Of a stretch of DNA of 64,000 bases, positions 44,195-55,005 are shown one piece after another. The notes under the pieces were generated by a model. The model searched no databases, had not been told where the DNA came from, and saw only the letters and a list, made by a program, of their open reading frames with translations. The position numbers and the translations under genes are program-made. Numbering within the stretch: position 1 is the stretch's first letter; every line of letters begins with the position of its first letter. The DNA is from Aegilops tauschii subsp. strangulata (lineage: Eukaryota > Streptophyta > Magnoliopsida > Poales > Poaceae), in assembly GCF_002575655.3 (NCBI RefSeq), contig NC_053037.3, positions 443,393,793 through 443,457,792 on the forward strand. Direction: 5' to 3'.

Positions 44195-46290
44195 TAGCAG
44201 TACTGCTGGTACAGTAGTTTTCTTCAAGAAGTGGAATTCAACGAAGTCATGATGGTTCCTTCGTCCGAGCAACTTCAAAGTGGGAAGTGGGCCTGTGATT
44301 TGACGGCTCATTAGTCATTGTTACTGCGGCGCGACGACCTGGGTGACTCTCCCTTGGAGTTCTGCGTGCATGGCAACTGGACCAGGATGGTCGACGTCCC
44401 ACATGTTGGTGAACGGTAGTATTCTTTCCGACATCGTGGAGCAAGGAAACCGCGTGGTATAGTATCACTACTGATTGGTTCGCAAAAAAAAACAATATAA
44501 CTGCCGATTTATAATTATTTTTTATTCCTGATGAATGCTAGCGTTTCAACTCTTATGACGAAGGGTGCCAAACACGGCACGTGCTGGATGTCCCACACGT
44601 CAGCGAAAGGAGTGGGACATGAACAGCGTGGTAGAGCCCAGCGTAAAAAAACAGCGTGGTAGAGCGTCTCCACTTCTTCCGCTTCTGGGTCGGAGACCAC
44701 ACGTAGTAGTACTTAGTGGTATGAACGATACAAAGTGCGACCTGGAGAGAAAGACACGTCTAGTTGGAAGGTCTCGGGGCATACACGTAAACAAATATAA
44801 AAGTTAATATGTGCCTCCAACTAATATAGTAGTAGTAGAGTAGTTAGGCACGTACTCCATAACATCACCGTGCATTGCACGTACAACATTTAGTGGTAGT
44901 ACGTAGTAAGAGACAAATGCCGCCCAAGAGTTCCCTTCTTGACCTACTTTTGGGTGTTTGGTAGAGTGTATGGAGGGTGCATGAGTCCACACTAGTTTAA
45001 CACAAATACACTAGAAGCATGCATGAAGAGAGCATGCATGAAGAGGGGTGTTGAGTTGAGCATGCATGAAGAGGGAACAACTATGCTGAGACGAGAACGC
45101 AACCAAACGCACCCTATATGCCATGCATGTTCATACCATTTGTGCCTTTCTACTCCACTTACTGCGCTACATTACTCAGGTTCGTACGTCCACTCCTGGG
45201 TACATGTCCGTCTCGTAGTTCCAGTCCCACGTGTTCTTCATATAGATGGAACGATCCTTGCATAACACGTGCACCTTGATGCTAGATGTCTCGCGTGTTG
45301 GCAAAAGGATGAACAAAGCTCACGTAAACAAATAGAGTGGAAGAACATAGATTCCGGACGACCGAGAAGGAGCAAGGAACCTCATGGTGGAGCGTCTGCA
45401 CTCATAATATTTAATATTATTCAGCAATATAAAATTAACCAATCATCTCCACAGTGGACTGGAAGAGTACGAAACACGGCAGCCCAGTGTAGTTACATCA
45501 TACTAGTACATGGCTGACCCACGCTATCACCATATTTCTTGGCTTCCGTGCGACACCTATCTCTAGTAATCCAGCAGCCTGTATCGCTTCTCCCTCCTCG
45601 TCTCTATCAAAGTGCGGCGGGCTGGCGTTTCTGCCGTCTATTGAGGTCGGTTAACTATCACATGTTAGCGACATGCTAAGAGCATTCTAAAAAAAATTCC
45701 TTTCACGTTCCGTTTTCAAAAAGAACAAAATCCTTTCACGTACGAATTTGCCTGTATGCTTTGAGCTACTTGCATGTCCTATACTGCTCCTGTTTGATAC
45801 TCTAACTTAGCTAGAGGTTAGACTAACTCATGACTAACCCTGAACTAACTGTAGCCAAAGAGGTGATTGGGTGACAGAGTTAGATTGACAATAAATGCAC
45901 TTCATGGAGAGAGAAAAGTGATTTTTCAGTGGTCCCAATGAGAACTATCTCCAGTTAGCACCTCTTGGGTGGGATAGTTTTTTTGGTGGGTTCGGTGCAA
46001 ATTGCTCCAATTTAAACCCTCATGCTTGGATACTTTAGGGCTATTTGAGCCCCAACTAGCTCAAACTAACTCTAACCCATGGATCCAAACAGGGCCTATG
46101 GCCAGTCTCGACGCGGAGCAGTCGCGTGCACCGGGAAGCGGCGCTCTCTCGGCCGTCGCACCACTTCAAAGCCGGCGCCAGTGAGAGGTCGCCTCCGCAC
46201 TGGCCGGGCATTAATGCGGCACTGACACTCCAGGGCGACGCTGACCGTTTCACGTGGGAAGCGCGCGTTGGCAAGGGAGTATAGGTTTTG
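44195..46290. repeat. Dispersed repeat D, copy 2
   Basis: Same ordered blocks as 34285-35395, expanded by insertions. 'ggaattcaacgaagtcatgatgg' at 44233, 'accaggatggtcgacgtcccacatgt' at 44381, 'gaaacacggcagcccagtg' at 45470, 'tatcaccatatttcttgg' at 45525, and 'gcggcactgacactccagg..gacgctgaccgtttca' at 46211. No supported gene. Confidence 0.7.
45786..46096. mobile_element. Putative TIR element of 311 bp inside repeat D
   Basis: Left GCTCCTGTTTGATACTCTAAC and right, in reverse complement, GGCCCTGTTTGGATCCATGG share CCTGTTTG and further positions. Internal repeats of CTAACTC. The flanks (TACT / TATG) give no clear TSD. It interrupts repeat D relative to copy 1. Confidence 0.5.
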
Positions 46291-46299
46291 AACCGTTTC

Positions 46300-47515
46300 A
46301 GGTGTAGTACTGGTAGTTTGCAAAACTACTCAATTATTGCACTCAGTTTCCTAAGAAATTGTGGTAAAAACGTTACTCCACAGCCCGCTTCCCTTCTCCT
46401 TCCTCTTCCACCGCCCGCGCACGTCCGCGGAAAGCGACCGGTCAACCCTTATATAGGAGTGCTAGCACAAAAAGATGCATGCATGACCACTAAAATTTCC
46501 ATATTAAAGCGCCACTCCGGCAGGAGTATGGCGTATGTTGTTACCTTCGGCCGGCCCATGGCTACCGGGCGACAGCGACCAGAGAAGAGGCAGCGGGAGG
46601 GTAATGAATGCAGCTACTGTTTCGGTTCGCCTTCCGGCTTAAATAAATGCGCAGCATCACGTGTACCCGCGGGTGCACAAATTGTAACATACGTGTCTGC
46701 TTAAGTGGGCGTCACGTAACTGGTGTGTGTGAGAGAGATTCTGAGAGACAGAGTGCGTGTGTGCGACTCTACTCTTCGGACATGTACTCAACCTTTTGCA
46801 TCAGGATATAAGTATACTGGTATTTACTTTAGCTAGTGATTTACGTGGCCATGTTAACGTGGTTGTGTCAAAAAATGTCACTTCCTGCTCGTGATTTGCA
46901 TTATATAATTACAAGCAAGATTCTCGTGCATTGCACGGAACATCAATATGCATTTTTTTATAGAACACCCGTTGTGATTGACCCATGCAGGAGTAATCCC
47001 ATGTGCAAAACTAATGATATCTCGAGAATTTTATTGGAAAACTGGTATCTCGAGAATGTCATCGAAAAAATGAAAGATGAGAGATAAGGCGAGGAGGAGT
47101 GGAGCGTGGTGGTGACTGGTGGTCGGAATGGGCGGAGGCATGGGGATGGACGGCACCGGCAGGCGGCAGCGGCCACCATGCATGCTAGATTGTTCCAGAG
47201 ACTTATTCCTTTTTTAATTGCTGAGCAATGAGGTTGCGGGAGATAATGATGTGGAGAGAGGTGCGGTTATCTTTTGTAAAATTATCATAGTTTGCTTTCT
47301 ATCCTCAGATATAGATCATACGGTCTGTATTACAAGATGGCAGGCACACCATCACCGCCAACTCGTTTTTTATAAGGGTACAGATGATAAGTTTACTGAC
47401 TACTAAAGTAAAGTGGAATTTGTCCATGTTATGCAAGTAAATAAAGGTGATTGTTTATCATACGGGTAAGGTTGGATGAAGGGTGGTAGGAACAAATGCT
47501 CCGCCTAGAGCATGG
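46300..47515. other. No gene recognised
   Basis: Short ORFs only. No repeat structure stands out until the GT/GA stretch at 47520. Confidence 0.4.
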
Positions 47516-47519
47516 TGTG

Positions 47520-47534
47520 TGAGATGGAGTCTTA

Positions 47535-47579
<45 letters not shown>

Positions 47580-47770
47580 TGGAGTCTTAGTTTGTGTGTG
47601 TGTGTGAGAGAGAGAGAGATGGAGTCTTAGTGTGTGTGTGTGTGGGGGGTGCGTGTGTGAGTGTGTGTGTGTTTGTGTGTGTGTGTGAGAGAGATGGGGT
47701 CTTAGTGTGTGTGTGTGTGGGGGGTGCATGCGTGTGTGTGTGTGCGTGCGTGTGTGTGTGTGTGTCGCGG
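47520..47770 (+). repeat. Compound (GT)n/(GA)n microsatellite in tandem units
   Basis: The block 'gagatgg(a/g)gtcttagt' followed by (GT)n recurs at about 47522, 47577, 47617 and 47691, with GGGGGTGC interruptions. Open frames across it are artefacts. Confidence 0.92.
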
Positions 47771-48043
47771 GGTCCTCTGTGGCGGATGTAATTTAAGTGT
47801 GCATGGCTTCATCATAGAGAGGTGATGTGTATGGCAGAGGCCACCAACGATGGGGTACGAGAGAGAAAATGCCCGTAGGAGGGAAGAGAAGGTGTGTGCG
47901 CGTGAGAGGAGTCGACATCGAGAGAACGTGTTTGTTCAAGAGACACCGAGGAAGACTACTATATATCGATGGTGTATGTAGGCGGGAATTAAACAAAGGG
48001 ATGGTCTTATTGGTTTCGGGGATATAGGGGAAGAGAGAGAGGC

Positions 48044-48061
48044 GGGGGGGGGGGGGGGGGG
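48044..48061 (+). repeat. Poly-G run of 18
   Basis: Uninterrupted G stretch in a GA-rich setting. The length may be affected by sequencing or assembly. Confidence 0.8.
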
Positions 48062-48479
48062 TAGCTAGAAGGAGATTGTTAAGTGTGAGTGTGTGTTTTA
48101 CCCATCCAGGCGGAAGTTATGTGCACAAAAGAGGAGAATGATTCGATGTGGCGTTAGGATTGAGGGTAATTAACTACGTATGGAGACATAAAGACCTTGA
48201 ACGTGCATGTGGGAGAGGTATACATGTATACGTGTGATGTGTGTGTGTGCGCGCGCGCATGATCGAGATAAAACAAAGAACACATAAGTCATAAGATCAA
48301 CGACATGGGAGAGACGGATCGGTATGACAATATGCATGCATGTGAGAATGCAGGGAAGAAGGCCCGACAATTGAGCATGTGTTTTTGTCTTTAAGAGATA
48401 GTGGCGTGGGCTGGAGCATGCATCTATGCGAGCAGAGGGAGTGAGGCGCAACGATTGTGCAAAAGAGACCAACCTATAA

Positions 48480-48860
48480 ATGCATATGTATGGAGAGACA
48501 TATATAGTGTGGGTGATAGGAAGCAAGACTCCGTGCGAGAAAGAAATGTTGACGGAGAAACTACACATAGATACAGAGATGGAGATGCTAGCTAGAGGGA
48601 CATCCGCTAGTTTGGGTGTTGGAGATGACCGTCGGGTGGTTCAAAGGGTGAAGTTATATATGTGTGTGAGAGGGCACTTGACTGCATGTAGAGAGAAACA
48701 TATGTAGTGTGCGTGATAGGAATCAAGAGTGAGGGCGAGAAAGAAGGTTGATGGAGAAACAGATAAATAGAAAGATAAAGATGCTAGCTAGTGTGCGTTA
48801 GAGATAGGAGTCGAGTGGATCAGAAGGCTGGGTTATGTGTGTGGGTGTGAGAGAGATAGA
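48480..48860 (+). repeat. Diverged tandem duplication, about 201-bp unit
   Basis: 'gagagacatatatagtgtgggtgataggaagcaaga' at 48491 matches 48692, and 'agatgctagctag' at 48584 matches 48779. GA/GT-rich and poor in C on the plus strand. Confidence 0.8.
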
Positions 48861-48879
48861 GAGAGGGTGCATGTGAGTC

Positions 48880-49330
48880 ACATACAAACAGATATCAGAG
48901 AGAAATGAGATCCAGAGAGACGGAGTTTTGTGTCTGCGAAGAGAAAGATATTTCACGACGAGAGTGATAGCTAGAGAGACATAAGAGTGAACGCAAGATA
49001 TCTCTAGGGAGAGAGGGTGTGTGTGAGCGACATACAAGAGAACAATGGAGAAATATGAGACTCTGGGAGACAGAGTTTGTGTTTGTGTGTGAGAAAGAGA
49101 TATTGAAGAGGAAGAGTCGTAGGTTCTCATATCTAAGGAGCGAAAGACATCTCTGTATGAGGGGTGTGCGAGTGGCACACATGGGAATAGTAGAGAGAAA
49201 TGGGACCCCGGGAGACAAAGTTTTGTGTTTGTGTGAGAGAAAGAGATTCCACATGGAGAATCATAGTTTGAGACACATAGCAGGGAGCGAGATATACTTA
49301 GAGAGAGATAGAGTGATGAAGGTCGAGGGA
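48880..49330 (+). repeat. Tandem repeat, unit about 148 bp, three copies
   Basis: 'agaaat(g/a)(a/g)gac.c.gggagacagagttttgtgt' recurs at about 48898, 49048 and 49195, each followed by 'gagaaagagat'. The minus-strand frames across it are artefacts of the repeat. Confidence 0.8.
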
Positions 49331-49334
49331 GAGA

Positions 49335-50360
49335 GTACCGTCAGTGTGTTATGAAGATAAAAGATCATTGTCGACATACAGGTAGCACGAGAGATACCCG
49401 AGAGACGATGAACGCCTATACGTCCAGAGAGATAGTCCTATATAAGCATGAGTGATAGCTATATGAGACGAATATCTGGATTAAAGGGGATTCAAATATT
49501 TAAACTGGAGATCACGACATCGATAATATCATAACGCAAATTGGTGTATCAAACATGCATATTCATTTGAATTTGGGCACACGTGTAATGTTATATAGTT
49601 TATCAATATTGGTGATCCATAGATTCTTCAATTACAAACAATGCATGGTTTATATGCAATTAATGTCTAAACGGGATTACACTATATGTTGCGTGTGTGA
49701 AACACATTATACATGTTTGAGAAGTAAAAAAACCCGCATGAAACACACATTAATTGGAGACAGTTAGCGAGGAATGCATACATTGGATTTCAACATAAAG
49801 TGGTTTCAAATATTTGAAAATCCAAATTGATGGATACAACCTTATGAATCTGAGATCATGCCATTTGTAAACCATATTTATGTATAAATGGTGTTGTGCT
49901 TTTGAAAGTATATATAAAAAATGTATATAGAATGTAATTCCAATTGAAAATGGATCCCGCCCGAAAAAAATAGAATACAAACGGGATTCGAATTGAGTTG
50001 GCACAGTAAACGTGCACTCTGCAAAATTTGAACGAAGCGGGGAAAGTCGCAGTAACCGCCCGAAACCAAAATCTGCGAGATGGAAATCACTACTGCCTAT
50101 CCCTGCCACGCAAAGCCTATCTGCTGGATTTCTATAGGTTTCGATAGGGGTAGGTTTGTAATTTCACCCAAACGTGACGTAACCGCCTCTCACCCGGATT
50201 CATACACGGTGGGCGCCAAAACACAGTGTGTCCTCGGCCGAAATCGACTCCCTCCCCGATTCCTATACATACACGGTGGGCGCCAAAAACAAACTCTCGT
50301 CGGCAAATATTCGGTGTATGCGAGATTACCGCCTATCCCCAACCGACTAATGTTGCTGTG
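49335..50360. other. No gene recognised; promoter-like repeats near the end
   Basis: AT-rich until about 49950. At 50200-50300 'atacacggtgggcgccaaaa' occurs twice about 65 bp apart, and a diverged third copy (TACTCCGTGGGTGCCAAAAC) is at about 50475. These sit upstream of the gene-like structure at 50.5-53.4 kb. Confidence 0.5.
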
Positions 50361-50560
50361 ATGTAGTAGAAATTTGAATGGGGGCTAAGTTTGTAAATTT
50401 CCTTGCATTTGAGACAAGCGCGCCCTCAATACATGGTTCCCCCTTCCTCTCTACCTCCCTTTTCCCCATTCGTACTCCGTGGGTGCCAAAACACCCTCTC
50501 CACCCCACCCTCCTCCGTCCGCCGCCGTCCGCCACCCCATCCACCGCCGTCCTCCTCCAC

Positions 50561-50900
50561 CATGCCGGAGCTGATACCCCAACGCCGCCGTCCATTACAA
50601 GAGATCGACCTCTCTCATCCACGGCTTCGGACCGGGATCCTTGCATCCCATCCTCTCGCTTCATCCCCGCTGTCGTCCACCTTGCCGGCGCCGCTCCTAC
50701 GACCGTCTCATCCACCGCGCCCCGCCGCCACCCTCTACCCTCCTAGATCTGCTTCCACGCCGCCGACAGCCATCGCTACCGCAGCACCATCAAATTCTCA
50801 GCAGATGCGTACACGGCGCCGCACCAGAGGCGGTACTCTTTCGTATCTGCTCAACTTATTTATCGCAGCAAGAAAATTGATCGCCACTGCTTTACTCTGA
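50561..50900 (+). CDS. Possible 5' exon, Pro/Ser/Arg-rich
   Basis: ATG at 50561 (MPELIPQRRRPLQEI) opens a 113-codon frame rich in Pro, Ser and Arg. Its context is typical of a GC-rich cereal first exon, but the composition alone could give an open frame. I connect it only tentatively with the exons at 51788-53402. Confidence 0.25.
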
Positions 50901-51446
50901 TTTCTTGTCTTGGTTGCGAAGTTGCCTTTGTCCGGTTTGCACCTTCAGATCCGCCATGGCACGCTCAACACTATACTCCCAATGCTTATGGTTTTCCCCT
51001 TTTATATTCCGCACTAGTTAAATCACAGTAGACTAAATTTCAAAATTGGGTCAGTCAATTTTTCAGAGCTCGCCGGAGTTCGCCGGTGCGATCGAAGGGG
51101 CTCCGGTGGTTGTGGGGCCTCGCCAAACAAAGAAAACTCGACGCGGGTGGGGGTTGGGGCGGGGGTGGGGGTGGGGGTGGCGGAGGAACACAGGCGGTGG
51201 GGGCCGGTGGTCCGGCCGGCGGCCCGTGCGGTGTTCTGTATGGGAAGAATCAGAGACGAGGAAGAAGAAGGGTTAGGAGACGTAGGATCTTCATCCAACC
51301 GCCTGAAATGGCCGAGAGACAGCTGGGAGTTGCATTCTTAATGTGCTCTGGTTCATCATGTGTGGGCACTGCGCAACCAACATTTTATTATCCAAAATCT
51401 GCTTGCTCTTCTTTACCATGTTTCTCTTCCGTTCTTCTTTAATATG

Positions 51447-51609
51447 TACTCTCTCCGTTCCTAAATACAAGTCTTTGTATAGATTCCACCATGGACTACA
51501 TATGGAGCAAAATGAGTGAATCTACACTCTAAAATGTATCTGGATACATCTATATGTGATCCATAGTGGAAATCTCTACCAAGACTTATATTTTGGAACG
51601 GAGGGAGTA
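51447..51609. mobile_element. Stowaway MITE, 163 bp
   Basis: TACTCTCTCCGTTCCTAAATACAAG at the left and its inverse ending GGAACGGAGGGAGTA at the right. The inner ACATATGGAGCAAAATGAG block is shared with the remnant at about 61615. It lies upstream of the exons at 51788. Confidence 0.9.
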
Positions 51610-51787
51610 TGGTAGTAGTACAGTATGTTCCTTGTACTGAAGATGAGCAGGGACATTTGCAGTGTAGAGGTCTATACGGTCGGTTGTGATGGACACTTTG
51701 AGCCTCTTTGATTCGTAGGATCTTGTAAACACAGGAATAGGATTTGTAGTCGCCTGCCCACTTGAATCCTATAAGAATAGCAAGGAA

Positions 51788-53402
51788 ATGCGGGGAGCTA
51801 TGTTGCCTTTGAGAGTTACACTGATATTAACAGTACCGCACCTTCACTTTGATGGCAAGTCTATAAACGAATTTCCGGTGAAGTCTCCTGTGCTAAATTT
51901 CCGGAAAAACCTTGTTATGCACTGGTCTCGTTCCCAGGATGAGGTACTGTCTATGAAATCACATGACAATTTGAACTTCTACTTTTCCGCATGTGCCTTA
52001 CAGATCTTTTTTGCAGGAAATCTGCTCGAAGAAGAATTCTGGTTTGACAAGAACGACAGGATATCGCAAATATGCCGCCCGCTGCTTTGCTCTTGTTAGT
52101 ACCTGTTGTCCTGTATCACTATACTTGCATACATACCTGGTTCATTATGTGACAGCAGTATGCATGATAGTTTGCTTATCAATTGTTCGCTCCAAATTAT
52201 CTGATCTGTATGAATGCTTACATTAGTGTAGAATATATCCAATGCCAATGTTTTTTAGCTCTGCATTGTTCTTGTAAGTACATGTTGTCCTTTATCATTG
52301 TACTTATAATGACATGTAGTTGTTCATGTACCATCACTCTGCAGCTTATTTTCCTTTGCCCTCCATTTTCTACACATCAGATCTATATTTACTCTTACCA
52401 TAAGGTTGGTACTGATGAAGTTTAGCTGTGCATTGCTCTTGGCTGTACCTTTTGCCTGTATCGCTGCACTTACATTTATAGCTACTTGGTTTTGTAGCAT
52501 CACTCTTCATCTTATCTTAAATATTCTCCATTTTTTCGTATATTATCACATCTATATTTACTCTTAACAAAATGTAGAATAAAGGCAATGCTTTTGAAGA
52601 AGATTCTATGGTAAACTTCTTGAATTGCACCCCCATCAGCATGGACAAGGCCTTTATAGAGCCTGTCTTCACCAATAATGTAAGTTTGTCCATCTCAAGC
52701 CTTCAAACTTTGTTGTATATATTTTGTTAGGCATGACTGCAACAGCTGTTTATTTTCGGTGTTTGCATCAAATTGCTTGTTTAAAGTTTATTATGTAGTT
52801 CATAAAAAAGTTTGTCCTTTCTCAATTTAAGTTTTCAGTTGTACAACCAAGTTCCTTCTTCATACCATGTAAATTAAACTATACAGAGCAAGTGATCTTC
52901 TTTTGCACTTCATGTATGCTTCTGTTCTTCATCCGTAATCCAGTGGTGTGGTGAACCTACCCACTACAACACAGTGCCATATTCTGCAATGTCTTAACTA
53001 TGAACAATGTCATATCATTCTACTATTATTTAAACCGTCTCTTTATTTGCCAATCTGAAATGGTATAAATTGACAGCACACTAACCATTGATACTTATGA
53101 GTTCTTGATCTATAATCCAGTGGTGTCGTGAAGCTGCCAACTCCTTCACAATGTCATTTCCTGCCATGTCTTGACCTGAACAATACCATATTGTGTTGAT
53201 GCAATTTTAAACTGTGTCACTTTATTCGTCAGTAAGAAATGTGATGAATTGTCAGCACTGATACTTTTATGTACAAAACCTGTCATCTGTCTGCTTGTTT
53301 ATCTTTCAGAGTGAGGAAGATATAAGTGTTGAACGAGCGCAGTCTCATCATCTTGCTCAGCTGCTTGCGCTGCAGCTCCCCAGCAGGGCTAACCTTTCTT
53401 GA
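51788..53402 (+). CDS. Four-exon gene-like structure near the CACTA right end
   Basis: Exons read as 51788-51943, 52017-52094, 52578-52679 and 53310-53402. All junctions are GT-AG and all introns are phase 0: CAGGATGAG|GTACTG, TTTTTTGCAG|GAAATC, GCTCTT|GTTAGT, AAATGTAG|AATAAA, ACCAATAAT|GTAAGT, TTTCAG|AGTGAG. The product would be about 142 residues, ending in an acidic/Gln/Leu-rich helix (SVERAQSHHLAQLLALQL). Both the first exon and the 5' start are uncertain. No family recognised. By position it could be a CACTA accessory protein (such as the subterminal-binding protein), but this is inference. The exon 2 donor region 'gctttgctcttgttagtacctgttgtcctgtatca' is echoed twice in the following intron. 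Confidence 0.4.
52085..52510 (+). repeat. Triplicated exon-end/donor segment in intron 2
   Basis: 'gctttgctcttgttagtacctgttgtcctgtatcactatactt' (52083) is followed by diverged copies at about 52259 and 52429, spaced about 175 bp, each ending in a 'tt.tgta.catcact' motif. Confidence 0.7.
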
Positions 53403-53639
53403 ACTCTATTGAAGTGCTGTCGGTTTTGTATATTATTTTGTCGGCGTGTTTATTTGCACTGGTGGCGATCTTTGATGCCCAGTGTATGTAATCTGCTGTC
53501 TGCTTGTGCTTTATTATCATAGTGGCGAACTTTGATGCCCAGTGGATGTAATATGCCGTAATTTCTTTATTGTATAGTCTAGGTTTTTTCTTATTCACGA
53601 TGCTGCAGTTATTTTACTGTATATATATACTGTCTTCGT

Positions 53640-54240
53640 AGTAAACTGGCCAAACCGTAAAATTACGGTACATAATCAGGCCATCATGCAATCACGATGT
53701 AGGTTGGGCCTGAAACATGCCGAACAGCTCACGGGCCGACAGCAGCCCGAAATGAACCCCGGCCCATGATTGTGCGAATCAAATCACGAGCTTTTAACAG
53801 GCCAAAATTGTCTCGGTCCTTGTTTGGCCCAATCAGATATCGGCTGCGAGCAGGCCCGATGCAAACCGGGCCGTAGTTAGGCCCAACTATATGACGGGCT
53901 TTTAACAGGCCGAAATTAATATAGGGTCGAAATGTTAAACGGGCCCTTAACAGGCCAAAACTAATATCAGGCCGAATTACTAAGTGGGCCTTTAGCAAGT
54001 GGGCCCAAAAGCATAGTGTCCAGTTGACGGGCCAAATCTAATATGGGCCATAATTGAGCCCAAAGCCTCTTAAAGGGCCGGACCTGATCTGGGCCGTAAT
54101 TTGGCCCAGAACGTGGTAGGCTTTTAACGGGCCGGATCTCATATGGGCCACTATTAGGCCTGGAGCGTGGCAGGCCATTAATGGACCGGATCAAATATGG
54201 GCCGACATTTGGCCCAAAACATGGCAGCCAGTTAATGGGC
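53640..54240. repeat. Degenerate GGGCC-rich repeats
   Basis: 'aa(c/t)gggcc(g/a)gatct.atatgggcc' variants recur about every 50-60 bp, for example at about 54022, 54074, 54127 and 54180. They merge into the 44-bp array at 54240. Confidence 0.8.
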
Positions 54241-54575
54241 CAGCCTACTAGGGTCCTCAAAATCTTGTGGGCCTACAGCTGGGCCGGCCCATTAATGTCG
54301 GCAAAATCTCGTGGGCCTTTAGCTGGGCCGGCCCATTATGATCCGCAAGAATCTTATGGGCCTTTACCTGGGCCGGCCCATTATGGCACACAAAAATCTT
54401 GTGGGCCTTTACCTGGGCCGGCCCATTATGGCCCGCAAAATCTTGTGGGCCTTTAGCTGGGCCAGCTTATTATGGTCCGCAAAATCTCGTGGGCCTTTAG
54501 CTGGGCCGGCCCATTATGGTCCGCAAAATCTTGTGGGCCTTCAGTTGGGCCGGCCGATTTAAACTTGATGGGCCG
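54240..54575 (+). repeat. 44-bp tandem array, seven copies
   Basis: 'gtgggcctttagctgggcc' starts at about 54267, 54311, 54356, 54401, 54445, 54489 and 54533, each followed by GGCCCATTATGG(T/C)CCGCAAAATC. Part of the CACTA right arm. Confidence 0.93.
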
Positions 54576-54769
54576 GTCCACGTGTCAACATATCATAGGC
54601 GCGTCTCACCCATTGGATGAGTGACACATGTGCCAACGCGGACCTGACACGTGTCTCCTCCAGCCAATGACGATTTTACACATGGAAAATCCCCATTGGT
54701 CGGGGCTGTTAACGGGTTATCGGATCCAAAACCCGACCCGATAGCTTAACGGCGTTCCGTTACGGTGGA

Positions 54770-55002
54770 TGCCACGTGTTGGTCACCCTTGACGAAAGCA
54801 CTTCTGTGACGCGTGATTTATCGTCATGGAAGTGGACACTTCCGTGATGATAATTTTGGTAATATCATGGAACACTTCTATGACAGCACAGGTATGACTA
54901 TCTTGATTCTGTCATAAATTTGTCATGGATGTACATGCATGACAAAAAACGCAACCTACTGTGACAAACACGTATCATCATGGAAGTGTATTTTTTGTAG
55001 TG
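54770..55002. repeat. CACTA right terminus and subterminal repeats
   Basis: Ends ...GTATTTTTTGTAGTG, the inverse of CACTACAAAAAA. Contains several TCATGGAAGTG, TATGACA and TGTCATGCA-like motifs in both orientations. Followed by GGG. Confidence 0.85.
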
Positions 55003-55005
55003 GGG

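Larger units (their letters stand above)
9677..55002. mobile_element. Giant CACTA (En/Spm) transposon, about 45.3 kb, with nested insertions
   Basis: Left end CACTACAAAAAAAAG and right end TTTTTTGTAGTG form CACTA terminal inverted repeats. Both are flanked by a 3-bp GGG duplication (9674-9676 and 55003-55005), as expected for CACTA. Both subterminal regions (about 9700-9900 and 54770-54990) are dense in TATGACA/TCATGGAAGTG-type short repeats on both strands. Removing the segment restores a continuous LTR. I find no recognisable TNP2-type transposase, so the copy is probably non-autonomous. Subtracting the Gypsy (10.9 kb) and Mutator (7.4 kb) insertions still leaves about 27 kb. Confidence 0.85.

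Noticed and set aside
47532..47791. Cys/Val- or His/Thr-rich ORFs across the GT microsatellite
   Set aside because: Simple-sequence artefacts.
48798..49254. Minus-strand ORFs of 119-126 codons across the 148-bp repeats
   Set aside because: The two frames repeat the same words at the repeat period. No start context or homology.
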